From: Verrucomicrobia bacterium UBA3841
Lineage (GTDB): Bacteria; Verrucomicrobiota; Kiritimatiellia; RFP12; UBA1067
DNA: 64,000 nt
Assembly: GCA_002392765.1 (NCBI GenBank)
Contig: DGHT01000043.1
Location: 5,232-69,231, forward strand
Direction: 5' to 3'
Shown: piece after piece, positions 49,646 through 58,872 of the stretch
How the letters are laid out: every line of letters begins with the position of its first letter
Position numbering within the stretch: the stretch's first letter is position 1
Program-made: the position numbers and the translations under genes
Notes under the pieces: model-generated
Seen by the model: only the letters and a program-made list of their open reading frames with translations
Database searches by the model: none
Told to the model about the DNA's origin: nothing

Positions 49646-50719
49646 TCAGTTTGCGCTTGTCGCCTTGATGCGGTCCCAGGCTTTGGTGTACATTTCCATC
49701 ACTTTCGCGTCGTCGTCTATCGGAAGTATGAGCTGCCCCCTCTTCACGTCGTCGGCGTCGAGCATGATCTGGTCGCGAAAATCCTCGTCGAGCGCGTCGA
49801 TCGCCGTTTTAACGGGATTGGGGCCGGAGATGTATTCCATGTTCTCCTTTGCGTTTTCGCCCTCGTACAGGAAATCCATGAAAGCGTACGCAAGATCGGG
49901 ATTGGGCGCTTTCGAGGAAATCACCATTTCGTCGAAAGCGATCGAAAAGCCCTCTTTCGGAAGAGCGAAGCCGATCGTCTCGCTCGGAGGTATCCCCTCG
50001 TCCTCGTCGCCGTTGATTATCTGCATGCAGTCGGTCGAATAGCCCTGTCCGATCCACGTGGCGCCGGAGGGGACTTCCGTCTTGTAGCTTTCCGCGTCGA
50101 ACTTGCGTATGTTGCGCTTCCAGGAGACGACCTTCTCCACCGCCTTTGAGATTTCCTCCCGGTTGCGGGAATTGACGGAGAATCCGAGACTCATCAAGCC
50201 CGCGCCGATGACTTCGCGCATGTCGTCGAGAAGCGTGATCTTGCCGCGGAACGCCGGATTGTCGAGAACGTTCCACGTCCTGACGTCGACGCCTTCGGGG
50301 ATTTTGGTGCGGTCGTAGCAGAGACCGGTGTAGGTGACGGCGTACGGCACGTTGTACTTGAAGGAGGGATCGATTATCTGGCTCTTGAAGGAGGCGTCGA
50401 AATTCTTGCGGACGTTCGGGAGTTTCGAATGGTCGAGTTCGACTATCAGCCCTTCCTTCGCCATCGTGGGAACGAGATAGGAGCTTGGGGTTATGATGTC
50501 GTAGCCGGATCCCCCCGCCTTCAGCTTGGCGTACATGGCTTCGTTCGAGTCGAAGGTGTCGATGACGACCTTGCACCCGTATTTCTCCTTGAATTTGCCG
50601 ACGAACTCCGGAGCGATGTAGTCGCTCCACGTGTAGATGTGGAGTTCTCCGCCGGCGAGCGCCGCGAGCGCGGAAGCCGAAACCGCCGCCGCCAGAATGC
50701 TTTTGATCGACATTGTCAT
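49646..50719 (-). CDS. potD: Spermidine/putrescine-binding periplasmic protein
   Basis: PotD-like solute-binding protein: Sec signal (SIKSILAAAVSASALAALAGG), then LHIYTWSDYIAPE, FDSNEAMYAKL, YDIITPSSY and YVPYAVTYTGLCYD, which match polyamine-binding proteins. The start is set at 50719, which overlaps the potC stop codon (ATGA); the ATG at 50713 has a better-spaced Shine-Dalgarno and remains possible. It delivers polyamines to PotBC. It is the last transport gene of the operon. Confidence 0.9.
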   Translation of the reverse strand: MTMSIKSILAAAVSASALAALAGGELHIYTWSDYIAPEFVGKFKEKYGCKVVIDTFDSNEAMYAKLKAGGSGYDIITPSSYLVPTMAKEGLIVELDHSKLPNVRKNFDASFKSQIIDPSFKYNVPYAVTYTGLCYDRTKIPEGVDVRTWNVLDNPAFRGKITLLDDMREVIGAGLMSLGFSVNSRNREEISKAVEKVVSWKRNIRKFDAESYKTEVPSGATWIGQGYSTDCMQIINGDEDEGIPPSETIGFALPKEGFSIAFDEMVISSKAPNPDLAYAFMDFLYEGENAKENMEYISGPNPVKTAIDALDEDFRDQIMLDADDVKRGQLILPIDDDAKVMEMYTKAWDRIKATSAN

Positions 50720-52071
50720 TTTCCTTTCTGTGTTGGTTGTTTTCCCGAAATCAGTTTTGACATCCCCGCCAGGACGCACGTGAATGCGAGCATCAGCGTC
50801 GAAAGCGCGAACGCCGCGGGAAGGTTCTTGGAATGCTTGGTCATCGAACTTACGTACGTCGGGAACGTGTTGGTCCCCGCCCCGTTGACGAAACTCGTTA
50901 TGACCACGTCGTCAATGGAAAGCGTGAACGCGAGAAGCCCGCCCGCCACTATGCCCGGCATGAGGATGGGCAGCTCCACGTGGAAGAAGGTGTAGATCGG
51001 CCCGGCGCCGAGATCGTAGGCGGCCTCGACTATCCTGTCGTCGAAATCGGCGAGGCGCGCGAGAAGCGTCATGACGACGTACGAGACGCAGAACGTCACG
51101 TGCGCAATGAGAATCGTCCAGAAGCCGCAGTCGACGCGGCACGCCACGAAAAGCATCAGCAGTGAAATGCCGATCAGGATGTCGGGCATCACGAGCGGCG
51201 TGTACACGAGAGCGTGGTGGACGGACTGGAGTCTGCCGCGCCACTTGTGGAGCGCGAGCGCGGCGGTCGTGCCTAGAACGCACGAGACGACGGTCGCGAG
51301 GCCCGCCACGATCAGAGACAGCCAGAAGCTGTGCATGAGGTCGCCCAGTTCGCCGCGGACTTTCTCGTCGCCGGAGAATATCTTGCCGTACCATTTGCCC
51401 GAAAAACCCAGGAACCGCTTCACCCACGAGGCGAAGAAATACTTTTCATACCTGGCCACCGGACCCTTGCCCTGCAGGATGACGCCGCGGGCGAGAGCGG
51501 CGCATCCGGAATCTACGCGGGCGACCGTCTCCGGGCCGACGCGGCCTATCCGCCATGTTTCCTCCACGTACCCGCCAGTCGCGTCGACCGCGTTCCAAAG
51601 CTGGTACGTCAAACCGCCTGCGGAAAGCTCTCGCTCGCCGGACGGCGCGGAAAGCGGCGAAACCGGGACTATGGTCCATCCGGAAAAATTCGAGCGCGTC
51701 ACGAGAAACGCGAACGGGTGCCCCCTTTTGCCGAAACGCGTGAGCCTTATGTCGCCGACCGACACGCCGGAATCGAACGCGGCGAGTTTTCCGTCCTGTC
51801 CGCGCGGCACCATCGCCAGCCACTCCCTCTCGCGCGCCGCCGGTTCGTCCCCGGATTTGCGGTACGCCTTCCATTCCGCCTGAAACTCCGGCGCGGACGT
51901 TTCGGCTGCCGCGCTCGCGGCCTCGTCCGCATACTGCGCCAGCCCCTCTCCGGTGAACGACATCTTCTGTCCGTCCGGAACGAAAGCGTAAACGACTACG
52001 AGCGCGATTGGCACGTACAGGAACGCCAGGACGAATCCGAGGACCGCGACGGAGAAAAACGACCGCTTCAT
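50716..52071 (-). CDS. potC: Polyamine ABC permease PotC with large extracytoplasmic insertion
   Basis: Inner-membrane permease. The conserved EAA loop region EAAYDLGAGPIYTFFHVELPILMPGI and the final helices match PotC. However, it has 451 residues against ~264 in E. coli. The extra ~190 residues lie between the first helix (~8-30) and the normal continuation SGKWYGKIFSGDEKV near 224, and should face the periplasm. The insert is polar, Ala/Arg/Glu-rich with a beta-like second half, and I do not recognise it. Start at 52071 overlaps the potB stop; the upstream open frame is a potB shadow. Confidence 0.88.
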   Translation of the reverse strand: MKRSFFSVAVLGFVLAFLYVPIALVVVYAFVPDGQKMSFTGEGLAQYADEAASAAAETSAPEFQAEWKAYRKSGDEPAAREREWLAMVPRGQDGKLAAFDSGVSVGDIRLTRFGKRGHPFAFLVTRSNFSGWTIVPVSPLSAPSGERELSAGGLTYQLWNAVDATGGYVEETWRIGRVGPETVARVDSGCAALARGVILQGKGPVARYEKYFFASWVKRFLGFSGKWYGKIFSGDEKVRGELGDLMHSFWLSLIVAGLATVVSCVLGTTAALALHKWRGRLQSVHHALVYTPLVMPDILIGISLLMLFVACRVDCGFWTILIAHVTFCVSYVVMTLLARLADFDDRIVEAAYDLGAGPIYTFFHVELPILMPGIVAGGLLAFTLSIDDVVITSFVNGAGTNTFPTYVSSMTKHSKNLPAAFALSTLMLAFTCVLAGMSKLISGKQPTQKGK

Positions 52072-53138
52072 CTCTCGTCCCTCCTTTCGGCCCTTCTGAC
52101 CGCGTCCTCTTCCATCCGGCGGCGGCTGCGCTGCGTCTGCCGCGATTTCCACCATACCGCGAGCCCCATCGGTACGAGAACCGATATCGCCATCAGGACC
52201 GACAGCGCCGAGGCGTGCGGTATGTTCCTGTTGCCCATGGCGCGCTCGAATATCTTGTTGCCGATGAGAAGGCAGTCCTTGCCGCCGACCATCTGCGGGA
52301 TCACGTAGCTGCCGATCACGGGGATGAAGACCATCAGGACGGCCGAAACGATACCCTGCCTGATGCCCGGTATGAATATCTTGCGGAAGGCGTAGAAGCT
52401 TCTCGCGCCTAGATCGCGCGCCGCCTCCATCAGCGAGAAATCGAATTTCTCCGCTGCCGTGTAGATGGGCATTATGGCGAACGGAAGGAAGGTGTAGACG
52501 GAAACGAGAACCACCGCCGCCTCGGAATCCAGGATTCTCGTCGAGGCGTTGTCTATCGCGCAGCGGGCGAGACCCAGAAGGCAGCCCTCGGGATTGGCTG
52601 ACTGCGCCGCGGGCGCGGACACGCCGGGTATCCACGCCAGAAGCCAAATCTTGAAATGAAGCCACGCGTGGTAGCACGTCTGGAGCCAGCCTTCAGGATG
52701 CAGCATCGTCTTCCACGCGAAGACGCGCACGACGAAACTCGTCCAGAACGGAAGCATGATCGCGCCGGCGACGAGTCCGCGCCACTTCTTGTTCATGCGG
52801 GCAATCGCGTACGAACACGGAAGCGCCAGCACGATGCACCAGAGCGTCACCTTGAACGAAACCCTGAGCGTCTTCCACACTATCGCCGGATAGTCGGGAT
52901 CGACGAGTTCGCGCCATGTGGAAAGACTCCACGGACCCACGCCGCCGTTGGCAGATTTGGCGTGGAACGTGAAAAGGAGGACGATAAGCGCCGGGATCGC
53001 GAAGAAAAGCATGAGCCACGCGAACGACGGAATAGTAACCAGCCATTCCGCCTTCCCAGGTCTGTTCTTTCCGGTATCTTTTGCCATGCGCTTCGACATA
53101 GGCGGCCTTTCGCGGCTGACGGACGCGGGATCCGTCAC
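52068..53138 (-). CDS. potB: Polyamine ABC permease PotB
   Basis: Inner-membrane permease with six helices and the EAA loop EAARDLGARSFYAFRKIFIPGI. I choose the GTG at 53138: it overlaps the potA stop codon (GTGA) and has a strong GGTGGAGG site just upstream. The ATG at 53099 is an alternative with a weaker site. Residues ~165-205 contain an extra Pro/Ala-rich loop compared with E. coli PotB. The C-terminus is a very basic tail (RRRMEEDAVRRAERRDER). Confidence 0.88.
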   Translation of the reverse strand: MTDPASVSRERPPMSKRMAKDTGKNRPGKAEWLVTIPSFAWLMLFFAIPALIVLLFTFHAKSANGGVGPWSLSTWRELVDPDYPAIVWKTLRVSFKVTLWCIVLALPCSYAIARMNKKWRGLVAGAIMLPFWTSFVVRVFAWKTMLHPEGWLQTCYHAWLHFKIWLLAWIPGVSAPAAQSANPEGCLLGLARCAIDNASTRILDSEAAVVLVSVYTFLPFAIMPIYTAAEKFDFSLMEAARDLGARSFYAFRKIFIPGIRQGIVSAVLMVFIPVIGSYVIPQMVGGKDCLLIGNKIFERAMGNRNIPHASALSVLMAISVLVPMGLAVWWKSRQTQRSRRRMEEDAVRRAERRDER

Positions 53139-54238
53139 TTTGCCTCCACCATGTAACCGTCGTCCGGATGCCACCAGACGAACACGTCGTCGTTCCACGT
53201 TATCGCCTCCTGGTCCAGCAGGAACCTGGAGTGCGGCTTGAGCGCCGAGACGAGCATGCTCGAGCTGACGAGCCAGTACTTCGTGTACACGCCCTGGTAG
53301 ACTATGTCGCGCACTTTGGACGGGAACACGTTTATGCCGGCGCCCTTTTCGGGAAGCGGAGGATTGATGGTGACGCGGATCTTCTCCGGACGGACCGAGA
53401 GATCGACCTTCTGTCCCGGCGCGAGATTCTTGTCGTTGTACGCGCGTATCGGCGGGAAGCCTTCCACCTTGATCGTGCAGTAGTCGCCTTCGACGGACGC
53501 GATCTCGCCGGAGAAGAAGTTCGTGTCGCCTATGAACGACGCGACGAACCTCGACGCGGGCGCTTCGTATATTTTCGCGGGAACGTCCAGCTGCTCGACG
53601 CGCCCTTTGTTTATCACGGCGATCCTGTCGGAAAGGCTCATCGCCTCGCCCTGGTCGTGCGTGACGTACATGAAAGTGATGCCTACCTGGTCGTGGATCG
53701 TGTCGAGCTCGATGAGCATGTGCTGCCTGAGTTTCAGGTCGAGCGCCGCGAGCGGCTCGTCAAGAAGCAGCACCTGCGGCCTGTCCACGAGGGCGCGGGC
53801 GATCGCGACGCGCTGTTTCTGTCCGCCTGAGAGCTGGTTGGGGTATTTCCACGCATGGTCGGACATCTGTATCATCTCGAGGATCGAATCGACGCTTTCC
53901 TCGATTTCCGCCTTGGGTTTCTTCGCAAGCTTCAGCGAAAACGCGATGTTGTCCCAGATCGTCATCGTCGGAAAGAGCGCGTAGTTCTGGAAAACCGTGT
54001 GGACGCGCCTCTCGTTCGGCGCGAGATCGGTTATGTCGCGCCCTTCAAGATAGATGCGCCCCGAATCGGGGCGCTCGAAGCCTCCGAGCATCCTCAAGAG
54101 CGTGGTCTTGCCGCATCCGCTCGGGCCGAGAAGCGAGAAGAACTCGCCTTTCGTTATCGACAGGGAAACGTCGTCGACCGCCGTAAGCGCGCCGAACCGT
54201 TTCGTCACATGGTCGAATACGAGAAAATCTTCTTTCAA
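53135..54238 (-). CDS. potA: Polyamine ABC transporter ATPase PotA
   Basis: Nucleotide-binding subunit that powers PotBC. Walker A GPSGCGKTT (~39), Q-loop FQNYALFP, signature LSGGQKQRVAIARAL, Walker B VLLLDEPLAALD and the C-terminal TOBE-type regulatory domain (VRPEKIRV) are all present. Its start is a TTG at 54238 (LKEDFLVFDHV follows), with AAGGGG upstream; no ATG fits before the Walker A motif. 367 residues is normal. Confidence 0.93.
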   Translation of the reverse strand: MKEDFLVFDHVTKRFGALTAVDDVSLSITKGEFFSLLGPSGCGKTTLLRMLGGFERPDSGRIYLEGRDITDLAPNERRVHTVFQNYALFPTMTIWDNIAFSLKLAKKPKAEIEESVDSILEMIQMSDHAWKYPNQLSGGQKQRVAIARALVDRPQVLLLDEPLAALDLKLRQHMLIELDTIHDQVGITFMYVTHDQGEAMSLSDRIAVINKGRVEQLDVPAKIYEAPASRFVASFIGDTNFFSGEIASVEGDYCTIKVEGFPPIRAYNDKNLAPGQKVDLSVRPEKIRVTINPPLPEKGAGINVFPSKVRDIVYQGVYTKYWLVSSSMLVSALKPHSRFLLDQEAITWNDDVFVWWHPDDGYMVEAK

Positions 54239-54261
54239 TGTCGCGCAATCCCCTTGTTAGA

Positions 54262-55362
54262 TCAACGGTCGACTCTGGCGGAACCTCCGCCGACAAGCTT
54301 TTCGACATCCGCCTTGAGCGCCATCGAAGTGTCGCCGGGCGTCGTCATGGCCAGAGCGCCGTGCGCCGCGCCGTAGTCGACCGCCTTCTGCGCGTCGTTG
54401 AACTCCATGAAGCCGTACACGAGGCCGGAGGCGAAGGAGTCTCCGCCGCCGACCCGGTCGTAGATTTCGAGTCCGGGGCGCTTGATCGACTCGCAGAGCT
54501 GGCCTTTGTACCAGCATATCGCGGACCAGTCGTTGACCGTCGCCGACTTTACGCTGCGCAGCGTCGTCGCAACGGCCTTGAAGTTCGGATATATCGAAAC
54601 GGCCTTTTCGATCATTTTGCGGAACCCGTCTATCGGCAGGGTCGTGAGGTTTTTGTCGACGCCTTCGACTTCGATGCCGAGCGCGGCCGTGAAATCCTCT
54701 TCGTTGCCGATCATCACGTCGACATGTTTCGCTATCTCTTTGTTTACCGACTGCGCCTTCTCCTGCCCGCCGATCGACTTCCAGAGACTTGCGCGGTAGT
54801 TGAGGTCGTAGCTGGTGACGGTCCCGTGCTTCTTCGCGGTTTTCAGCGCCTCGATCACGACGTCGGCCGTCGACTCTGACAACGCCGCGCAGATTCCGCC
54901 TGTGTGGAACCATCTCACGCCCTCTTTGCCGAACAGCGTCTCCCAGTCGATGTCGCCGGGTTTGAGCTGACTGACAGCCGTAAGCCCGCGGTCGGCGCAG
55001 CTTCTCGCGCCGCGGCATCCGAAACCGCGTTCGACGAAATTGAGCCCGTTGCGCACGGTCCGCCCGATTCCGTCGTAGGGGACCCACTTGACGTGGCTGG
55101 TATCGACTCCGCCCTGAAGCATGAAATCTTCGACAAGGCGCCCGACTGGATTGTCGGCGAACGCGGTGACGGCCGTGGTCTTAAGTCCGAAGCACCTGCG
55201 AAGTCCGCGCACGACATTGTATTCGCCGCCGCCTTCCCAGGCCTTGAACTCGCGCGCCGTATGTATGCGCCCGTCGCCCGGATCAAGTCTCAGCATTATT
55301 TCGCCAAAACTGGCCGCATCCCAAAGGCAGCTGCCTTTCGCCTTGATTTCAAGACCTTCCAT
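54262..55362 (-). CDS. PfkB-family sugar kinase (2-keto-3-deoxygluconate kinase-like)
   Basis: Ribokinase-fold kinase of 366 residues. It shows SFGEIMLRLDPG at the N-terminus, GGGEYNVVRGL as the substrate-binding GG motif, MIGNEEDF, and the catalytic DRVGGGDSFASGLVYG near 310. The EIMLRL start is typical of KdgK. I choose the ATG at 55362 with GGGAG upstream; the open frame reaches 55440 but that part is Arg-rich and lies over a palindrome. It precedes potA by 23 nt on the same strand; why a KDG-type kinase would be co-transcribed with polyamine uptake is unclear. Confidence 0.85.
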   Translation of the reverse strand: MEGLEIKAKGSCLWDAASFGEIMLRLDPGDGRIHTAREFKAWEGGGEYNVVRGLRRCFGLKTTAVTAFADNPVGRLVEDFMLQGGVDTSHVKWVPYDGIGRTVRNGLNFVERGFGCRGARSCADRGLTAVSQLKPGDIDWETLFGKEGVRWFHTGGICAALSESTADVVIEALKTAKKHGTVTSYDLNYRASLWKSIGGQEKAQSVNKEIAKHVDVMIGNEEDFTAALGIEVEGVDKNLTTLPIDGFRKMIEKAVSIYPNFKAVATTLRSVKSATVNDWSAICWYKGQLCESIKRPGLEIYDRVGGGDSFASGLVYGFMEFNDAQKAVDYGAAHGALAMTTPGDTSMALKADVEKLVGGGSARVDR

Positions 55363-55431
55363 TATCGAATCGAACTCCCGCTTCCGCCTCTGTTTCTCCC
55401 GGCGCCGGCCTGGCGGAAGGTCGAACGCCGC

Positions 55432-55451
55432 GCGGCGCATCCATGCGCCGC
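55432..55451. promoter_or_regulatory. Perfect palindrome downstream of the sugar-kinase -10 region
   Basis: A 9-bp inverted repeat (GCGGCGCAT and ATGCGCCGC) around a 2-nt centre lies directly after a TATATT-like minus-strand -10 box (55453-55458). It covers the expected start site, so it could be an operator or a 5'-end hairpin. Confidence 0.35.
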
Positions 55452-55492
55452 AAATATACTATCGCCTAATATATTAAGAAATATGCAAAAAG

Positions 55493-56329
55493 TCAAGGAT
55501 AAATTCGATCTTTGTTAAGGAAAAAATCCTTGATCAGAGACTCGTCGATTTCGACACCGTGCGGATGGTGCGCGTACAATCCGCGCTTGACAACCGTGAT
55601 GTCACCGCCCGCCGCCTTGAACCGTCCGGCGAACGGCTCGCAGTTTCTCGCCGGAGGCACAACGGCGTCAACACCGCCATAAAGCAGCAGCACGGGAATC
55701 TTCGCCGACGCAAGTCTCTCCGCCATGTTAAGCGGCATTTCCTGCGATACGCCCCAGCCTTCCTCCGGCATTTTCCCGTCCCACGGACCAATGTCATCGA
55801 TCAGTTGGAAATCAACGAAACTCAGCAGCGGCGCGTCAAGATATATCTTCGCGACGCTTTCTGGATGATTCACCGCGTAGCGTACGGAGAAGAATCCGCC
55901 CCAACTCATGCCGATCAAGCAGGCCTTGGGCGCAAAGCCCAGCTCGTCAACCAGAAACTTCTGGAATGCCGCGCTGACCTTAAGCCCCTCTTTGTCCATT
56001 CTGTGGCGGAACGTATCTATCGTGACGTGGTGGAATCCGTCTTCCAGCATCTGCGGGACGTTAGTGCGCGGCACGAAGGCATTGGCCCACTGCATGGTCC
56101 AGGTCCACGGCTTCCCCGGACGCGACTCGCTCTTCGGGCACACAATCCAGGCATCGTGTCCGTCGAAATCGAACACGATGCGGTCGAATCCGTAGAACTT
56201 GTTCACCGCTTTGACGGTATAGGTCTTTTCAATCTTCCCGCGCATCTCCGCAAGGTCGTTTCCCGCCAATGCAGACGCGGCGCAAGACAAAGTCAATGCG
56301 GACACCATCGCTCGCATTTCAGCATTCAT
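55493..56329 (-). CDS. Secreted alpha/beta hydrolase
   Basis: 278 residues with a Sec signal (ALTLSCAASALAGN) and an alpha/beta-hydrolase core. The nucleophile elbow is GMSWGG near residue 140. A later Asp lies in LLYGGVDAVVPPARN, and the likely catalytic His is in YAHHPHG near 256. The substrate could be a short ester or acylated sugar; nothing in the sequence decides it. It is on the same strand as tadA but 87 nt separate them. Confidence 0.78.
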   Translation of the reverse strand: MNAEMRAMVSALTLSCAASALAGNDLAEMRGKIEKTYTVKAVNKFYGFDRIVFDFDGHDAWIVCPKSESRPGKPWTWTMQWANAFVPRTNVPQMLEDGFHHVTIDTFRHRMDKEGLKVSAAFQKFLVDELGFAPKACLIGMSWGGFFSVRYAVNHPESVAKIYLDAPLLSFVDFQLIDDIGPWDGKMPEEGWGVSQEMPLNMAERLASAKIPVLLLYGGVDAVVPPARNCEPFAGRFKAAGGDITVVKRGLYAHHPHGVEIDESLIKDFFLNKDRIYP

Positions 56330-56416
56330 TCGATCGACTCCTTTCTTTTTGTTTTCATTTTCTACATGTGTTCTGCACTTCTCCGCAATACCGGACCGGC
56401 GACAGCGTCCATTCTG

Positions 56417-56983
56417 TCAGTCCGGTTGCTTTGATGCCGCATCTCCTTGTTTCCGACTGCGGCGGAATTCGAAGAAGCGTCGCATTGTCGAAGCGGCCTT
56501 CTCTTCGAGGATGCCTGATATCGTCGCCGGACGGTGGTTCATTCCGGGCGCTGAAAATATCCCGAATACGCTTCCTCCACCTCTTTTCGGATCGCTCTGC
56601 GCCCATACTACGGTATCAACCCTCGAAAGGGAAATCGCGCCGGCGCACATCGGACACGGTTCCTTGGTGACGTAAAGGCGCGTTCCGGAAAGACGCCACG
56701 CCCCGATTCTTTCCGATGCCTGCGAGATGGCGAGCATCTCCGCGTGCGCGGTCGCGTCGCGGAGGCTCTCCACCTTGTTGTGCGCGCGCGAAAGAATGTC
56801 GGCTTTGGACGGATCGGGGTCGACAATGGCGGGATGTCCGTCGTGCGCCGGAACTAGGACCGCCGGGCGCACGACAACCGCCCCTGCGGGGACCTCGCCG
56901 GATTCCGCCGCGTACTCCGCCTCCCTCAAGGCCATTTCCATGAAGAAGGCGTCGAAAGCGTCCAATGAGGCCGGACCGGTCAT
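56417..56983 (-). CDS. tadA: tRNA-adenosine deaminase TadA-type
   Basis: Zinc-dependent deaminase expected to convert A34 to inosine in tRNA-Arg. Zinc motifs are HAEMLAI (~88) and PCPMCAGAI (~110). The C-terminal DPKRGGGSVFGIFSAPGMNHRP followed by FFEFRRSRK is typical of TadA. The ~25-residue segment between AGAVVV and ILSRAHN is longer than in E. coli TadA. It overlaps the M3 peptidase stop codon (ATGA). A guanine deaminase is a less likely alternative. Confidence 0.85.
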   Translation of the reverse strand: MTGPASLDAFDAFFMEMALREAEYAAESGEVPAGAVVVRPAVLVPAHDGHPAIVDPDPSKADILSRAHNKVESLRDATAHAEMLAISQASERIGAWRLSGTRLYVTKEPCPMCAGAISLSRVDTVVWAQSDPKRGGGSVFGIFSAPGMNHRPATISGILEEKAASTMRRFFEFRRSRKQGDAASKQPD

Positions 56984-58851
56984 TTAAGGCCCTGCTGGCG
57001 CAAAAGCGCGTCGATTTCAGGTTTGCGTCCGCGGAAATCGACAAATACGTCGTACGCCGATTTGCTTCCGCCCAGCGCCAGAACCGTGTCGCGATAGCGC
57101 GCTCCCGTGCGCCGCACGGCCTCGTCGTTTTCGAGTCCGGCGTCTTCGAACGCGCCGTAGCAGTCTGCGCTCATCACTTCGCTCCACTTGTACCCGTAGT
57201 ACCCTGCCGCGTATCCGCCCGAGAATATATGGGTGAAAGAGCAGAGGAATATGTCCCCTTCGCAGAGCGGCATTCCGAAGTGCGCGAAATTCGCCTTCTT
57301 CACATCGTCCGCGCAATCGGGAAGCGTCGTATGGATGTCGAGATCAGTTTTCGCGAGCGCGAGCTGGCGGCGGCAGAGGGATGCCGCGCGGAAATTCCTC
57401 GCCGCCTTGACCTTTTCCTTGAGATCGGCGGGGACCTCGATTCCGGTTCTGTCGTCGAGACACCAGTTTTCCATGAACTGGCTCGCGACCTCCACGGCGT
57501 CCCATTCGACCAGATTGATTCCAGCCGCGCCTTCCTCGTCGACCTTCGTAAGCATGCACTGGAGCGCGTGGCCGAACTCGTGGAACAGCGTCTCCACCTC
57601 GCGCATCGGCATGTACGTTTTGCCTTCCGCGTCCGGAGCCTTGAGATTGAGCACGATCAATGCGAGGGGCAGCTCGCCCGTGCGGCCGTCGCGGTTGCGG
57701 AAATGGTTCATCCACGCTCCGCCCTGCTTGAGCCCGGGCCGGACGTACGGGTCGAGATAGAAATTCGCGACCGTCCTCCCAGACTCCTTCACGGCGAAGA
57801 AACGCACGTCGTCGTGCCAGACGGACGGCCTGGCGCCGCCTGTCAGCTCTTCGACTTCGAAACCGAACAGGAACCGGCAGAGGCGGAAGAGGCCCGAAAG
57901 GACGACGTTGAACTCGAAATGCTTTTTAAGCTCTTCTTCGGAGTACGAATATTTCTGTTCGCGAAGTCTCTCGGAAAGATACGTCACGTCCCACGGTTCG
58001 ATCTTTCCGTATCCGGCGGGCATGACTGTCTCGAGTTCCCGGTCCTCGTCTTCAGCGCGCGCGGCGGTGGCGTCGTCCAGGTTTTTTATCATCTCCTCGA
58101 CGGCGCGGAGCGACGGAGCGCATTTTTCCGATATCGACAGGTCGGCGTACGTCGGGAAATCCAGTATCTTCGCTTTCTCATCCCTGAGACGCAGTATTTC
58201 GTCGATCCGCTCCGAGTTTTCCGGAGCTCTGCGCGAGCGCGCCACAAGCAGGTTTTCGCGCACCTCCCTGTCCGCGCACGTCTTCATCGTCTCTACATAC
58301 GCCGCGTCGTCTATCGTGTACGTCTTGCCGTCCTTCTCGAATTTGTACGCGGCGGTCGCGTCTATCACGGCGTTGGAAAAATCCGCGCCGAGTTTGGCGA
58401 GTTTCGTCTGGATGCCGTTGAAACGGTTCTTAGCCTCGCCTTCGAGCCCGACGCCCGAAAGTTCCGCCGCCTCGATCGCCTTGTCCAGTATGCGCTTCCT
58501 CGTAGGCGAAAAACCGGCTTCGGAGACGAGTGCGTCCCTCGCCGCGGCGAATTTGCGGTAGAGCCCCGGCGACTGCATGACGCGCAGCGAAAACGAGACG
58601 ATCTTCGGCTGCCAATCCTCTTCGAGCTTTCTCCATTCCGGGGAGTTCATCACCCCGAGGAGATGCTCCACCTTCCCCCAGGTCAGCCAGAGTTCCCTGC
58701 ATGCGTCATCCAGCGCGTATACGGTGGATTCGTAGTCCGCCGCGGCGGACGCTTCGATTCCGCACACGCCTTTTTCCGCCTCGCCGAGATGTTTTTCGAG
58801 AAGTTCCGCCGCCTTTGACGGAGTGAACGATTTCCAGTCTGGGAATTGCAT
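56980..58851 (-). CDS. Oligopeptidase A-like M3 metallopeptidase
   Basis: Cytosolic zinc peptidase of 623 residues. The active-site HEFGH is at ~424-428 with the second zinc ligand Glu about 25 residues later (GAAGINLVEWDAVE). The C-terminal SGGYAAGYYGYKWSEVMSADCYGAFE block is typical of M3 family substrate binding. It degrades short peptides and signal peptides. It overlaps tadA and lies 21 nt after the methyltransferase gene. Confidence 0.93.
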   Translation of the reverse strand: MQFPDWKSFTPSKAAELLEKHLGEAEKGVCGIEASAAADYESTVYALDDACRELWLTWGKVEHLLGVMNSPEWRKLEEDWQPKIVSFSLRVMQSPGLYRKFAAARDALVSEAGFSPTRKRILDKAIEAAELSGVGLEGEAKNRFNGIQTKLAKLGADFSNAVIDATAAYKFEKDGKTYTIDDAAYVETMKTCADREVRENLLVARSRRAPENSERIDEILRLRDEKAKILDFPTYADLSISEKCAPSLRAVEEMIKNLDDATAARAEDEDRELETVMPAGYGKIEPWDVTYLSERLREQKYSYSEEELKKHFEFNVVLSGLFRLCRFLFGFEVEELTGGARPSVWHDDVRFFAVKESGRTVANFYLDPYVRPGLKQGGAWMNHFRNRDGRTGELPLALIVLNLKAPDAEGKTYMPMREVETLFHEFGHALQCMLTKVDEEGAAGINLVEWDAVEVASQFMENWCLDDRTGIEVPADLKEKVKAARNFRAASLCRRQLALAKTDLDIHTTLPDCADDVKKANFAHFGMPLCEGDIFLCSFTHIFSGGYAAGYYGYKWSEVMSADCYGAFEDAGLENDEAVRRTGARYRDTVLALGGSKSAYDVFVDFRGRKPEIDALLRQQGLK

Positions 58852-58872
58852 TGTCTGTCCTTTCTTGGTTTG

